DNA of 64,000 nucleotides from Acorus gramineus (GCA_030737835.1 CM060856.1:12614777-12678776); one strand, 5' to 3'; numbered from the stretch's first letter, positions 47,017 through 59,402 are shown. Notes: generated by a model from the letters alone, not told the origin. Translations and numbers: made by a program.

Positions 47017-48434
47017 ATGGAGCAGCCCACAATCACATTCGATAAAGTTGATGAAGAATTGCAAGCCCAGGCTCTCGTATGGAACCACACTTTCCATTTC
47101 ATAACCTCCATGTCCCTCAAATCCGCGGTCGAACTCCGCATCCCCGACATCCTCCACGCCCACGGAAAGCCCATCTCCCTCTACGACCTCTCCGCGAAAC
47201 TCGAAATCCCTCCAGGGAGGACCGACTCCCTCCGTCGTCTCATGCGCGTCCTTGTTTCCTCTGGCTGCTTCGCAACTGAATCCGAGGAGTCGTACCTCCT
47301 GACCCCCGCTTCGAGCCTCCTGGTGAGGGACAAAGACACGGGGGCCTCGCCGTTCCTGCTCGCGATGCTGGACCAGGTCCTGCTCACCCCCTGGCAGAGC
47401 CTCGGCGTTTGGTTCCATTCAGAGGCCGATCGGACGCCGTTGCTCAAGGCGCACCAGATGGAGTTCTGGGAGCTCACCGCCCGATCGGAGGCCTTCAACC
47501 GCATGTTCAACGAGGGGATGGCAAGTACTTCCAGACTCTTTCGAAGTGGCTCGTACAAAAGCAACCTCAGGCCTTTGTGGGTCTCAAGTCCCTCATCGAC
47601 GTCGGCGGTGGGACCGGAGCGTTGGCGCTGACGATCGCAAAGGCTTTCCCGTCGATCAAGTGCACCGTACTCGACCTCTCCCACGTCGTGGCCGATGCAC
47701 CAGAGGGGACGCCGGTGAACTTCATGGAGGGGAACATGTTCGAGTACGTCCCACCATTTGACGCCGTTATTCTTAAGGTGAGCCCCAGTATACGAGTGTT
47801 GTTACACAATCTCTTTTCCTGTCTCAATTCCATTCTCATATGATTCATCAGTGTCATATACTTATATTAACGAGATACAAGCTTTGTTAAAAATATTTTT
47901 TATTTTTCTATAAATACATTAATGCAATTCTTTGAAATGAATATAAATATATATATATATATATATATATTATAAAAAAAACATATAGGTGAACTAAATT
48001 ACTTTCATGAAATCAAAAAACTGTGTGGACGGAATTGCGGGGTGAAAAATGGGTTATATGTAATATTATCTTATATAAAAACACAACTGGTGGTTGAATT
48101 TATCTGAACATGTTGTTGTGGATTTATGCAGTGGATTTTGCATGACTGGAATGATGAGGAGTGTGTGAAGATACTGAAACAGTGCAAGAAAGCGATACCG
48201 ACAAAAGAGGAGGGAGGGAAGGTGATGATAGTGGACATGGTGGTAAACTCAAAGAGAGAGGATGTGAAGGCGACTGAGACACAGCTCTGCTTCGACGTGC
48301 TGATGATGGTGCTCACCGGAGGAAGGGAGCGAGAGGAGCACGAGTGGGAGAAGATGTTTATTGATGCGGGGTTTAGTGATTACAAGGTGACGCATGGATC
48401 CGGTGTGCTTTCGCTCATCGAGGTCTACCCTTGA
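47017..48434 (+). pseudogene. Plant type I O-methyltransferase (resveratrol/orcinol OMT-like), frameshifted
   Basis: SAM-dependent methyltransferase of phenolic metabolites. Exon 1 is 47017-47777 and exon 2 is 48132-48434, the usual two-exon layout. N-terminal dimerisation domain: EELQAQALVWNHTFHFITSMS, PDILHAHGKP, LLTPASSLL, FNRMFNEGM. After MASTSRL the frame must shift near 47538-47541 (CTCTTTCG): the family sequence resumes in another frame with SKWLVQKQPQAFVGLKSLID, VGGGTG (SAM-binding glycine loop), CTVLDLSHVV and EGNMFEYVPPFDAVILK. Exon 2 has WILHDWNDEEC with the catalytic His (about residue 258 if one base is restored), DMVV, and ends GVLSLIEVYP. One missing base fully explains the break; with it the protein would have the normal length of about 354 aa. 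The rest is intact with GC-rich exon 1, so this is either a young pseudogene or a sequencing error. Substrate cannot be predicted. Confidence 0.85.
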
Positions 48435-48631
48435 TCAATTTGGTTATTACTTCGTCGGATGCAAGTGTAAGCCAATTATGCAAGTGTTATTTTAGCAAGG
48501 GTAATTAGCACTTTTAGCCCATGAAAATTGAATATTTGCATAAATAGTTTCGCCACCCGAATATTTGCAAAAACTAGATCCACTGATATTTTACACTGGA
48601 GACGGATTATATATAATATCCCATATCCGAT
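48435..48631. other. 3' flank of the O-methyltransferase
   Basis: Short intergenic stretch. A loose direct repeat (GAATATTTGCATAAATAG / GAATATTTGCAAAAACTAG) lies at 48529-48567. No gene. Confidence 0.4.
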
Positions 48632-49795
48632 ATTTCTTTTTAGAATATAAATATCCCATATCCGATATTTCGCCGATAGGGGTGTATATATAAGCCTGTC
48701 AATTATCCAAAAAAAATCTGAATCCGATCCGAATCTGTATCCGAAAAATCAGAAATATCCGATATTCGAAGATCCGGAGTGCGGATATGGATATCGGTCT
48801 ATCCGATCCGAAAAATATCCGTATCCGACATATATTACAAATATATATATATTTGTATTATATATTGCCCATATTGTTATCTTGTATGATTAATCACAAT
48901 GATAATATATTATAATACTATTAATTTTTAAATGTATGATGTCTGAAAGAGATAATAAGCCTTAAAATCTTAATTTTAATTTTGACATCTTTCTAAAATA
49001 TCACTTGATTATCCAAATCAATGTTAATATTCAAACATGTCAATTATCCGAAAAATATCCGTATCCGATCCGTATCCGAAGGGATCCGAATCCGAAAATT
49101 AATATCCGTATCCGAATCCGAAAATTAGGATATGGATATTGCAATATCCGATCCGTATCCGTCCGATTGACAGGCTTATATATATACATGATTCGCATGG
49201 ATCGCATATATATATAAAGTTTGATTTTTTTATTATTTTTTTTATTTTGCTTTGGACAATATAAAGACACGACATAGTAAACTAGTGAAAGGCAAAGAGA
49301 AGATAACATGTAAAATGAATTATGATAAAAAAATTTACAAGTAATGAATTTGTTAGTATCGTTCCAGCGTGTTAGACGCTTTTGTCATCAAAGTGTTAGA
49401 TGTATTATTTTTTTATATTGTTTGTTTGATATATTTTTTTATTTTGAATTTTTTTTTCTTAGATTCATAATTACATTTTCTTTTTTTATTTTATTTTTAT
49501 GTTTATTTTAATTCTTTTAGAGTGAATTGTTGAAAGGAATATTTGTGATTTTATCAGGTTTGCTAGATAGGACAGTTTGATACCTCAATCTATTCATAGC
49601 TTTAACAACAATTTAAACTTGACTCATTGCTAAAAATTTTATCAATCATATACTAAAAAATTATATGATTAAGGTATAAAAATTAAAACAATCAATGATA
49701 ATACTTCACAAAAACTGATAATCTCAATTAATATTTGTTCATTATAATATTTTTAATAAAATTGTTCATGTGCAACGCACATGTGCATCCACTAG
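48632..49795 (+). mobile_element. Helitron 3' segment, second copy, interrupted by a hAT MITE
   Basis: Outside the nested MITE, this matches 39765-40436 nearly base for base (for example TTTTTAGAATATAAATATC, GACATAGTAAACTAGTGAAA, GTTAGTATCGTTCCAGCGTG). The 3' end is textbook: a 7-bp stem with 3-nt loop, CATGTGC-AAC-GCACATG (49768-49784), then TGCATCCA and CTAG (49792-49795) followed by T. I found no Helitron 5' start nearby, so this copy is 5'-truncated or has a diverged start. Confidence 0.8.
48691..49178. mobile_element. hAT MITE nested in the Helitron copy
   Basis: 488 bp. Termini TAAGCCTGTCAAT and ATTGACAGGCTTA. Flanks TGTATATA (48683-48690) and TATATATA (49179-49186) match at 7 of 8. 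The unoccupied site is visible in the sister Helitron at about 39823-39833 (GTGTATATACATGG). Subterminal regions carry repeated ATCCGTATCCGA words. Same family as 32427-32963. Confidence 0.88.
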
Positions 49796-50474
49796 TTATT
49801 CCAAATAAACGGAAAAGAAGCGTGGGTCACACGCCTTCGGAGACCGACTAACCTGTCTCCAGCCTGTAATCCATCTGGGCCGTCCATCTTTAACGGGCTC
49901 CCAAATCTAACGTGTATAAGGTGCGTGGTCTCGCTCTCTTCTTCAACGGTCAGGGTTTCGATTTAGGTTATATAAATTAAATTGTGATCGTTGATGTCGA
50001 TTGTCGATCGTTTATATTGTATCAGGTTTGAGCATCGTTTCGGAATCGATCCGGAGAGAGACTCGGTCCGATGCGATGATCGGTTATTCGGATTGATTTG
50101 GTTTATTAAGGGGGTTTATGTGATTTTTTTAAATGAATAATTTATGTTATAGTGAGTTTAGTTAGGGTTAGGGTTTCTGATCTGTGGTTTTGCTGTGCAG
50201 TTGCATCCGCATCTCTGGATTGATTTTAGATGGTTTGATTTCTTCCTTCCCATCCAATGCAGTTCGGATTTGGTTGAATTGTTGTTGTTTTTTTCTTGGG
50301 GAATCAGAATCCATTGTTTCATATAAGGTTTTATGGGTTTCGGTTAATCGGTTTATGAGGGAGGATAACATTAATTTGGTTTCTCTGGGTTTCGGTCTCT
50401 CTCCCCTTATTTTAGTGTTTCGATTTCTCTCTTCGATTTGGGCTCCGTGTTTGTGTGTTTAGGGTTTCGAATCG
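49796..50474 (+). promoter_or_regulatory. Promoter and leader of an unidentified gene
   Basis: The GC content rises after 49800. AGGGTTT words occur at about 49952, 50169 and 50461. A donor-like GATTTAG|GTTATAT (near 49967) and acceptor-like GCTGTGCAG (near 50200) could bound a 5'-UTR intron. The pattern is typical of a plant housekeeping gene leader. Confidence 0.4.
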
Positions 50475-50537
50475 ATGGAGAAAGAGCTGCTGGAGATGCT
50501 TGAGGCGGTGATGAAGGGGATTCCGTTGGAGGCTGAG
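50475..50537 (+). CDS. Probable first coding exon of an unidentified gene (21 codons)
   Basis: ATG at 50475 opens MEKELLEMLEAVMKGIPLEA and runs to GAG|GTACGG, a good donor at phase 0. The upstream leader features support a real start. I could not find a convincing second exon in the following 13 kb, which is filled by local duplications, a LINE remnant, a tandem array and an LTR retrotransposon. The peptide is too short to assign; a Met-Glu-Lys-Glu-Leu start with an amphipathic helix is not diagnostic. Confidence 0.4.
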
Positions 50538-51394
50538 GTACGGCTAGATTCCTTTCTATCTCTCTCGTCTTTGATATATATTTGATAGAACATATAATTG
50601 TTGTATTAAAGTTGTTCTGATTTATTTAATTGACCAGGTTTTGGTTGTTATAATTCAAATTTATGAACTTTGCTCGCTCTGTGTGGCCATATTACTGAAA
50701 GCTTTGCTGTTTTTTTATAGTTCAAAATTCTTAGACTAATTTTATTTGTTCCACAATATTGTAATTTTCATATGCATCTACCTTTACTTCTTTTTTTTTA
50801 AGTTAATTGAATGAGCCTCTCTAAATTCTATTATACAATCAATTTTTTTATATCAAATTCAGATAATTATTGTGGTGTTTTTTTCAATCATCTCTATCAA
50901 ACTTAATAACAATGACGATTGTGATCTTTTTGTGTGGGGGACACTCTTTGAGGATTCACATTATATTGGTCTGGACATCTTTTGTATAGTGATGGCTAAT
51001 CATCATTCATTAAGTTTGTTTTTCCTATGTTTTACATCCCTCAAATATATCAAGGTTAGTACTTTACATTAACATCTTTAAAACTGTATTATTTTCTTCT
51101 TTTGGGGTGTCAGTAAATTTTTTTGAAAAAATTTGAGTACTTCCATGTTGGTTCCTGACGGGTGAAAATGGGTATAGTGGTAGGGGAAGTTAATTTTTTG
51201 TCAAATGAAAAACTGTGTAAAAACATTGCTAATATCATCCATTGGAACAAATTTAGAGTTATTTCCAACTCATTACTTTTGGAATTGGTTTTGGTACAGT
51301 GAGTAATGCATCTTTCCAAGTATAATTTCAATGATGTAAGAAAATACAATATATTTGAGTTGGCTTCATGATTATGAGAAAATTGAAATATTTA

Positions 51395-52110
51395 TGGAAC
51401 AAAAACAAAATAGTTAAAGGCGTCATTCATTTCAGAAATTGGTTGTTTGGGAGGTGTTGTAGGAAAATACAAGTGATACAGGGATGAGTGTTGTCTATTA
51501 TTCCTTTTGGCGAAATTGTTGTCAGTTTTCTCTGTTTTATATGCAATAGAAGAACTGTACTGTTTAAGATGAAATACCACAGGTTAATTTATTTTCTTAA
51601 AATTTTTTACTCATGATTATGAGATCAAATTTTTAGTTGAAGTGATAGGTAAGCTCTTTGAGATTGAAAAAATTTAGGGGAATGGAAACAAAATAATTAA
51701 AGGTGTTTTTCATTTCAGAAATTGGGTGTCCACAGGAGGTGTTGTAGGAAAATACAAGTGTTGACACTTTTCTCTGTGTTATCTTGCAATAGAACTGTAT
51801 TGTTTTAAGTTGAGGTACCATAGGTAATGTATTTTCTCAAAAATTATGTTTTTATATTGTAATTTCTATGTAATTATTCTATTCAAGAAATAATTCTATT
51901 GCTTGAATATAAGTTCCATTGACATCAGCTTGAAAGTATTTGTGTAGGAGAACTGTACTGTTTTAAGTTGAAGTACCATAGGTTAATGTATTTTCTCAAA
52001 AATTATGTTTTTATATTGTAATTTCTATGTAATTATTTTATTCAAGAAATAGTTCTATTGCTTGAATATAAGTTCCATTCACATCAGCTTGAAAAGATTT
52101 GTGTGATACT
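51395..52110 (+). repeat. Local direct duplications (three related segments)
   Basis: The marker AGAACTGTA(T/C)TGTTT recurs at about 51551, 51791 and 51949. The last two belong to an almost perfect 158-bp tandem duplication (51793-51950 and 51951-52108). The first two are linked by CATTTCAGAAATTGG...GGTGTTGTAGGAAAATACAAGTG, present at 51428 and 51712. Confidence 0.75.
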
Positions 52111-52830
52111 GAATTCTAAATCAAGGACAGCGCCTTTCACTTCCTCCTCCTCGAAAGGAGCATCAAGGAAGGAACATTGGTCTTCAGTAAGCGGAGGAAG
52201 AGAGTCATCATGCCAACTCGGGAGCCAAGAGCTATATTTCCAAAAAAAAAAAAAGATTTAAATGTAGTTCTCAACATGTCTTTCGATCTCCTCCCTTGAT
52301 TTTAACTTCTTCTCCCCCTTCATGATAGAGGTACTGAAATTTTGACGTCTTCTTGCATTGGCTACCTTATCAAAGAATTTAGTACTCCCATCTCCCTATT
52401 TGAGCCAAACGGCTCTCGACCTTCGGTGCCAATATTCTTCCTCTTGTCGAAGGATGACAAGAAGTTCTTCTTTGGTTTTCTTTCTTTCATTGAGTTCTTT
52501 GGGGATAGAGGGCCATTCTCCTCCATCTCTCAATGCCTTATGGATTCTTCTAAAGATGCTTTCCGGGCGTGACGGTTGAGCCGTGTTTATTGCTCCACAC
52601 AATAAGCTTGCTTTTAATAACTTTGAGCTTACCGGTTAATTTTCTTGCACCCTTTTCGATCACCTTGGCCGAATTCCTCCATGACACCACCATTTTGTTA
52701 AATCCATCTTCAAGGAGCCACCATTATTGTTTTTGTTGTTCTTGTTATGTTGCTTGTTCCTTTTATTGTTCTTTTCCTTTCCCCCAGTTTATACAATCCT
52801 TGAAGAAAAACTTAGGAGGAACTAGACTAT
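52090..52830 (-). mobile_element. LINE retrotransposon remnant (ORF2, region before the reverse transcriptase core)
   Basis: Minus-strand frames read as plant LINE ORF2: KLTGKLKVIKSKLIVWSNKH, then EELLVILRQEEEYWHRRSRA, VWLK, GDGSTKFFDKVANARRRQN and REEIERHVENYI, then FEEEEVKGAVLDL. These correspond to the linker between the endonuclease and the reverse transcriptase. The frame changes and there are internal stops (for example right after VWLK). No RT catalytic core is present. It is a decayed fragment. It abuts the tandem array at its high-coordinate end. Confidence 0.7.
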
Positions 52831-55800
52831 AGTCATTGACTTTCCTTCTTAAATGTGCCACTGAGGATGACGGTTGTGGATTGTGTTTGTCTTCTACATT
52901 CTAAGTGATTTAATATTTTATTCTTCGTCGCTAATCACCTTCATTTTTTAATCAAAATTGTTTCTCCATCACTTCTTATTATAAATAACAATGAATTTTT
53001 AATCGCTACAATTCAAGTGATTTTCAAATTTTGTTTTTCGCAGCTCATCACATTTGATTTCTAAAGAGCATTGTTTTCTCCTTTTTTTGTCATTTTACAT
53101 AGCATTGGTTTATAAGGCAACTTATAGGTATGTGGCTTGAATCCCGAATGTGGTGACTTAGGGAAGGAAAACTTGGTGAAACCAGACTATGGCCATCAAC
53201 TTTTCTCCTTAAGTGCGCGGGTGCACCACTGAGGATGATAACCATGGATCGCATTTGTCTGCCACGTTTCAAGTGATTTATGAATTTATTTTTTCTCGCT
53301 CACATATTTTTTAGTAGTATCATTTTTTTTCTTTTACTTCTCATTCTAAATAGCATTGATTTCTAATTGATACATTTTTATTTTTCGCAACTCATGACAT
53401 TTGATTTTTAAAGAGGAACGTTCTTTCCTTCATTTCTCATTTACATAGCCTTTTTTTTTAACACAACTTTTAGGTCTGTGGCTTGAATCTGAATGTGGCA
53501 GTTAGGGAAGGAAATTTGGGGAAAATTAGACTGTAGTCATTGACTTCCTCCTTATGTGCGCCATTAAGGATGATGGTTGTGGATTGTGTTTGTTGTGTAC
53601 ATTCTAAGTGATTTAATATTTTATTTTTCATTGTTCATCATCTTCATTTTTTTTAAATAGCATTGTTCCTCCTCCTCTTCTCATTTTAAATAACAATGAA
53701 TTCTTAATCGCTATATTTCAAGTGATTTAAAACTTTATTTTTCACAGCTCGTCCATCATATTTGATTTCTAAAGAGCATCATTGTTTTCTCTTTTATTTC
53801 TCACTTTACATAGCATTGGTTTTTAAGGCAACTTATAGATCCTTGGCTTGAATCCTGAATGTGGTGGCTTAGGGAAGAAAAACTTGGTGAAACCATACTA
53901 TGGCCATCAACTTTTCTCCTTAAGTGCACGGGTGCGCCACTATGGATGATAGCCATGGATCGCATTTGTCTGCCACATTTCAAGTGATTTATGAATTTAT
54001 TTTTTCTCGCTCACATCCTTTGATTTCTAAGTATTTTCATTTTTTTTTCTTTTACTTCTCATTCTAAATAGCATTGATTTCTAATTGCTACATTCCAAAT
54101 GAAATAAATGGTCGTAGATTGTGTTTGTCTTGTACATTCTAAGTTATTTAATATTTTATTTTTCGTTCCTCGTCATCATTTTTTAAATAGCATTGTTTCT
54201 CCTTCACTTCTCATTTTAAATAACAATGAATTCTTAATCGCTACATTTCAAGTGATTTAAAACTTTATTTTTCACAGCTCATCATATTTGATTTCTAAAA
54301 AGCATCATTGTTTTCTCCGTATTTGTCATTTTACATAGCATTGGTTTATAAGGCAACTTATAGGTCTGTGGCTTGAATCCCGAATGTGGTGACTTGGGGA
54401 AGGAAAACTTGGTGAAACCAGACTATGGCCATCAACTTTTCTCCTTAAGTGCGCGGGTGCACCACTGAGGATGATAACCATGGATCGTATATTTGTCTGC
54501 CACATTTTAAATGATTTAAGATTTTATTTTTTCTCGCTCACATATTTTTTAGTAGTATCATTTTTTTTTCTTTTACTTCTCATTCTAAATAGCATTGATT
54601 TCTAATTGATACATTTCAAAGGAATTAAAACTTTATTTTTCGCAACTCATGACATTTGGTTTTTAAAGAGGATTGTTCTTTCCTTCATTTCTCATTTACA
54701 TAGCCTTTTTTTTTAACACAACTTTTAGGTCTGTGGCTTGAATCCTGAATGTGGTAGTTAGGGAAGGAAATTTGGGAAAAATTAGACTGTAGTCATTGAC
54801 TTTCTCCTTATGTGCGCCATTAAGGATGATGGTTGTGGATTGTGTTTGTTGTGTACATTCTAAGTGATTTAATATTTTATTTTTCATTGCTCATCATCTT
54901 CATTTTTTTAAATAGCATTGTTCCTCCTCCTCTTCTCATTTTAAATAACAATGAATTCTTAATCGCTATATTTCAAGTGATTTAAAACTTTATTTTTCGC
55001 AACTCGTCCATCATATTTGATTTCTAAAGAGCATCATTGTTTTCTCTTTTATTTCTCACTTTACATAGCATTGATTTTTAAGGCAACTTATAGATCCTTG
55101 GCTTGAATCCTGAATGTGGTGGCTTAGGGAAGAAAAGCTTGGTGAAACCATACTATGGCCATCAACTTTTCTCCTTAAGTGCACGGGTGCGCCACTATGG
55201 ATGATAGCCATGGATCGCATTTGTCTGCCACGTTTCAAGTGATTTATGAATTTATTTTCTCGCTCACATCCTTTGATTTCTAAGTATTTTCATTTTTTTT
55301 TCTTTTACTTCTCATTCTAAATAGCATTGATTTCTAATTGCTACATTCCAAATGAAATAAATGGTCGTAGATTGTGTTTGTCTTGTACATTCTAAGTTAT
55401 TTAATATTTTATTTTTCGTTCCTCGTCATCATTTTTTAAATAGCATTGTTTCTCCTTCACTTCTCATTTTAAATAACAATGAATTCTTAATCGCTACATT
55501 TCAAGTGATTTAAAACTTTATTTTTCACAGCTCATCATATTTGATTTCTAAAGAGCATCATTGTTTTCTCCGTATTTGTCATTTTACATAGCATTGGTTT
55601 ATAAGGCAACTTATAGGTCTGTGGCTTGAATCCCGAATGTGGTGACTTAGGGAAGGAAAACTTGGTGAAACCAGACTATGGCCATCAACTTTTCTCCTTA
55701 AGTGCGCGGGTGCACCACTGAGGATGATAACCATGGATCGTATATTTGTCTGCCACATTTTAAATGATTTAAGATTTTATTTTTTCTCGCTCACATATTT

Positions 55801-58140
55801 TTTAGTAGTATCGTTTTTTTTCTTTTACTTCTCATTCTAAATAGCATTGATTTCTAACTGATACATTTCAAAGGAATTAAAACTTTATTTTTCGCAACTC
55901 ATGACATTTGATTTTTAAAGAGGATCGTTCTTTCCTTCATTTCTCATTTACATAGCCTTTTTTTTTAACACAACTTTTAGGTCTGTGGCTTGAATCCTGA
56001 ATGTGGCAGTTAGGGAAGGAAATTTGGGGAAAATTAGACTGTAGTCATTGACTTCCTCCTTATGTGCGCCATTAAGGATGATGGTTGTGGATTGTGTTTG
56101 TTGTGTACATTCTAAGTGATTTAGTATTTTATTTTTCATTGCTCATCATCTTCATTTTTTTAAATAGCATTGTTCCTCCTCCTCTTCTCATTTTAAATAA
56201 CAATGAATTCTTAATCGCTATATTTCAAGTGATTTAAAACTTTATTTTTCACAACTCGTCCATCATATTTGATTTCTAAAGAGCATCATTGTTTTCTCTT
56301 TTATTTCTCACTTTACATAGCATTGGTTTTTAAGGCAACTTATAGGTCCGTGGCTTGAATCTCGAATGTGGTGGCTTAGGGAAGGAAAACTTGGTGAAAT
56401 CAAACTATGGCCATCAACTTTTCTCCTTAAGTGCATAGGTGCGCCGCTATGGATGATAGCCATGGATCGCATTTGTCTGCCACGTTTCAAGTGATTTATG
56501 AATTTATTTTTTCTCGCTCACATCCTTTGATTTCTAAGTATTTTCATTTTTTTTTCTTTTACTTCTCATTCTAAATAGCATTGATTTCTAATTGCTACAT
56601 TCCAAATGAAATAAATGGTCGTAGATTGTGTTTGTCTTGTACATTCTAAGTTATTTAATATTTCATTTCATAGTCTGGTCATCATTTTTTAAATAGCATT
56701 GTTTCTCCTTCACTTCTCATTTTAAATAACAATGAATTCTTAATCGCTACATTTCAAGTGATTTAAAACTTTATTTTTCACAGCTCATCATATTTGATTT
56801 CTAAAGAGCATCATTGTTTTCTCCGTATTTGTCATTTTACATAGCATTGGTTTATAAGGCAACTTATAGGTCTGTGGCTTGAATCCCGAATGTGGTGACT
56901 TAGGGAAGGAAAACTTGGTGAAACCAGACTATGGCCATCAACTTTTCTCCTTAAGTGCGCGGGTGCACCACTGAGGATGATAACCATGGATCGTATTTGT
57001 TAGCCATTTATGGTTTTATTTTTTCTCGTTCACATCATTTGATTTTTAAGTTTTATCATTTTTTTTTTTACTTCTCATTCTAAATAGCATCAATTTCTAA
57101 TTGCTACATTCCAAATGAAATAAAACTTTATTTTTCGTAACTCATGACATTTGATTTTTCAAGAGGATCACTCTCTCCATTTCTCATTTACATAGCCTTT
57201 GTTTTTAACACATATTTTAAGTCTGTAGTATGAATCCAAATGTGGCGGCTAGGGAGGAAAACTTGAGGGAAATTAGATTATAGTCATTGAATTCCTCTTA
57301 AGTGCGCCACTGTGGGTGAAGGTCGTGGATTGTGTTTGTCTTTTACATTTTTTAAGTGATTTAAGATTTTATTTTTTGCAGCTCATCATCTTTATTTTAA
57401 ATAGTATCGTTTCTCCTCCACTTCTCAATCTAAATAATATTGCGCTTCATTTCAAGTTATTTAAAACTTATTTGTCACAGCACATCACATTTGATTTCTA
57501 AAAACAATTGTTTTCTCCTTCATTTCTCATTTTTACATAGCATTGTTTTTAAGGCAACTTTTCAGTCTATAGCTTGAATTCTTAATGTGGGGGCTTAGGG
57601 AAGGAAAACTTGGGGGAAATCAAACTATTGTCATCGACTTTCCTCCTTAAGTGCACCATTGAGGATGATGGTTGTGGATTGTTTTTGTCTTGTACATTTT
57701 AAGTGATTTAAGATTTTTTTTTTTTGTTGCTCATCACCTTTGATTTTAAGTAGCATCATTTTTTCTTTCCCTTCTCATTCTAAATAGTATTGATTTCTAA
57801 TTGCTACAGTCCGCAGCTCTTTACATTTGATTTCTAAAGATCATCATTTTCACCTTCATTTCTCATTCTAAATTGCATTGTAACGCAGTTTTTAGATCTC
57901 TGAATTGAATTCCAAATGTGGGGGCTTAGGGTAGGAAAACTTGGTGAAACCCATACTACAGGCATCTACTTTCCTCCTTAAATGCTCTGCGAAGAATGAT
58001 GACTGTCGATCTCTGAATTTATATAGCATCGCTTATCTTTAAATGACATTGATTTTTAATCTCTACATTCCACGTGATTCTAAAAACACGATGAAAACTA
58101 GACTATAATTATCTGACTTTCCTCCTTAAGTGCACAGTTG
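52797..58140 (+). repeat. Complex tandem array with a higher-order period of about 1253 bp
   Basis: A basic segment of about 340-520 bp carries the signature AAGGCAACTTATAGGTCTGT, GGCTTGAATCC, AAACTTGGTGAAACCAGACT, CTCCTTAAGTGCGC and GAGGATGAT. Signature positions: 53114, 53460 (variant B), 53825, 54350, 54716 (B), 55080, 55603, 55968 (B), 56332, 56856, 57208 (B), 57551, about 57884. Three segments (A1, B, A2) form a higher-order unit: 53114 to 54350, 54350 to 55603, 55603 to 56856 (1236, 1253, 1253 bp). The middle units are nearly identical by eye; the outer segments are more diverged. Each segment also contains shorter related blocks (AAGTGATTTAAAACTTTATTTTTC). Sixty-codon minus-strand frames recur with the repeat and are not taken as genes. 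Confidence 0.9.
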
Positions 58141-59397
58141 ACAACACCTTGGGCACTATTCCAAAATGATATTCTTATCCCTTTTATAGAACTCTACTAG
58201 TCTACTCATCTCCACAAAAATCGACTCCATTGTAAGTAGTGCTCCTTTGCACCTACATTGTGTTTAGTTGTTTGTTTCTGGGAATTCTTCTGGTAAATGA
58301 TTTCCTCCCCTAATTAACATATCTTTTTTTACTTATTTTTGTTGTTTGAATGAGTGGGTGATGCATCCGAAGCTATACATATAAATGGAAATTGAAACAT
58401 AGGTGAGCAAGGATTGCATTGTTCTTGAGGATTTGTTATCGTCTTGTTATGAAGTGTAATATTTTTTTTCTTTTTCTGCCTCTTTCGGTCATTTGGATGT
58501 TTAAAACTTATAGAGTAAGAAGAGATGGCTTGTCTCTATTACATTAATTCAGATGGTTATAAGCATTCCTTGCTAAGTACCTTGGAGATCTCCTGTTGCC
58601 CAAGAGTTCCTATGAAAATCTTCATTTTTCTCTATTGAAGCCTACCATCACCAGAGTTATTTGGAATTGGGAGTGCTTACACTGTCAGCAGCTCTGACAT
58701 AATGGACACTTTGTAGAACTCAACACTGTATTTTGCTGTTAGAGCATCGGTTTTAGTATTTGCAATTCCTTTCACAACATTCTTAGTTGTTTCACTGCCT
58801 TGTACATATTGAGAGCGGTTCACCATACGTTGTTTGTTGAATTAAACCAGGAAGTAACCTTGTTTTTTCTTTTCCAACATGTTTGGATGAAACATTGTTT
58901 TTTTTTTACTTTGCCTTTTTGCTTCAAATGAATTTCTGTATTTTGGAGTTTCCTTTGGAAGGAAGGAAGAGGCCCATTATTTTTGCAGCAGCCTTTGTAA
59001 AGATGACAGTGGAAGATTCAAGGAAGCTTCTTCCAGCCAACTTTTACTGTTCCTGGTTTGTTTTCTGCCAAATGTTGAGGAATCATTTGTATTCTTTTTT
59101 GCAGCCTCTAGCTCTCTCTCTCTGATTATTAATATCACTTGTTTTGTTTTTCCTTCAGTTTAATTCAACTGAATTCATATCTTTCTTGTCAATGAGTTAG
59201 TCTTTCTCCTGTTGTTTGAAGCTTAAATGTTCACTTCTAAATGGAATGCTTTCGATTAATTCTTCTTGTAGGATACGCTGTTTTGGAAAAAAAGAGTAAA
59301 AAAGTGATAAGTGAACAATTGGAAACAAAGGCACGTAATCTTTCCCATATTGTCATGGTTATTCTCCCCTATTTTATATTTTTTCTACATACATGGT
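58141..59397. other. Unassigned DNA between the tandem array and the LTR element
   Basis: An 80-codon frame at 58883-59125 contains EGRKRPIIFAAAFVKMTVED, which looks protein-like but is not recognised. It could be an exon of the gene starting at 50475; nothing in the sequence proves it. Confidence 0.25.
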
Positions 59398-59402
59398 GTT
59401 CC

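Noticed and set aside
47181-47684. Antisense 167-codon frame over the O-methyltransferase
   Set aside because: It is a shadow of the GC-rich sense exon.
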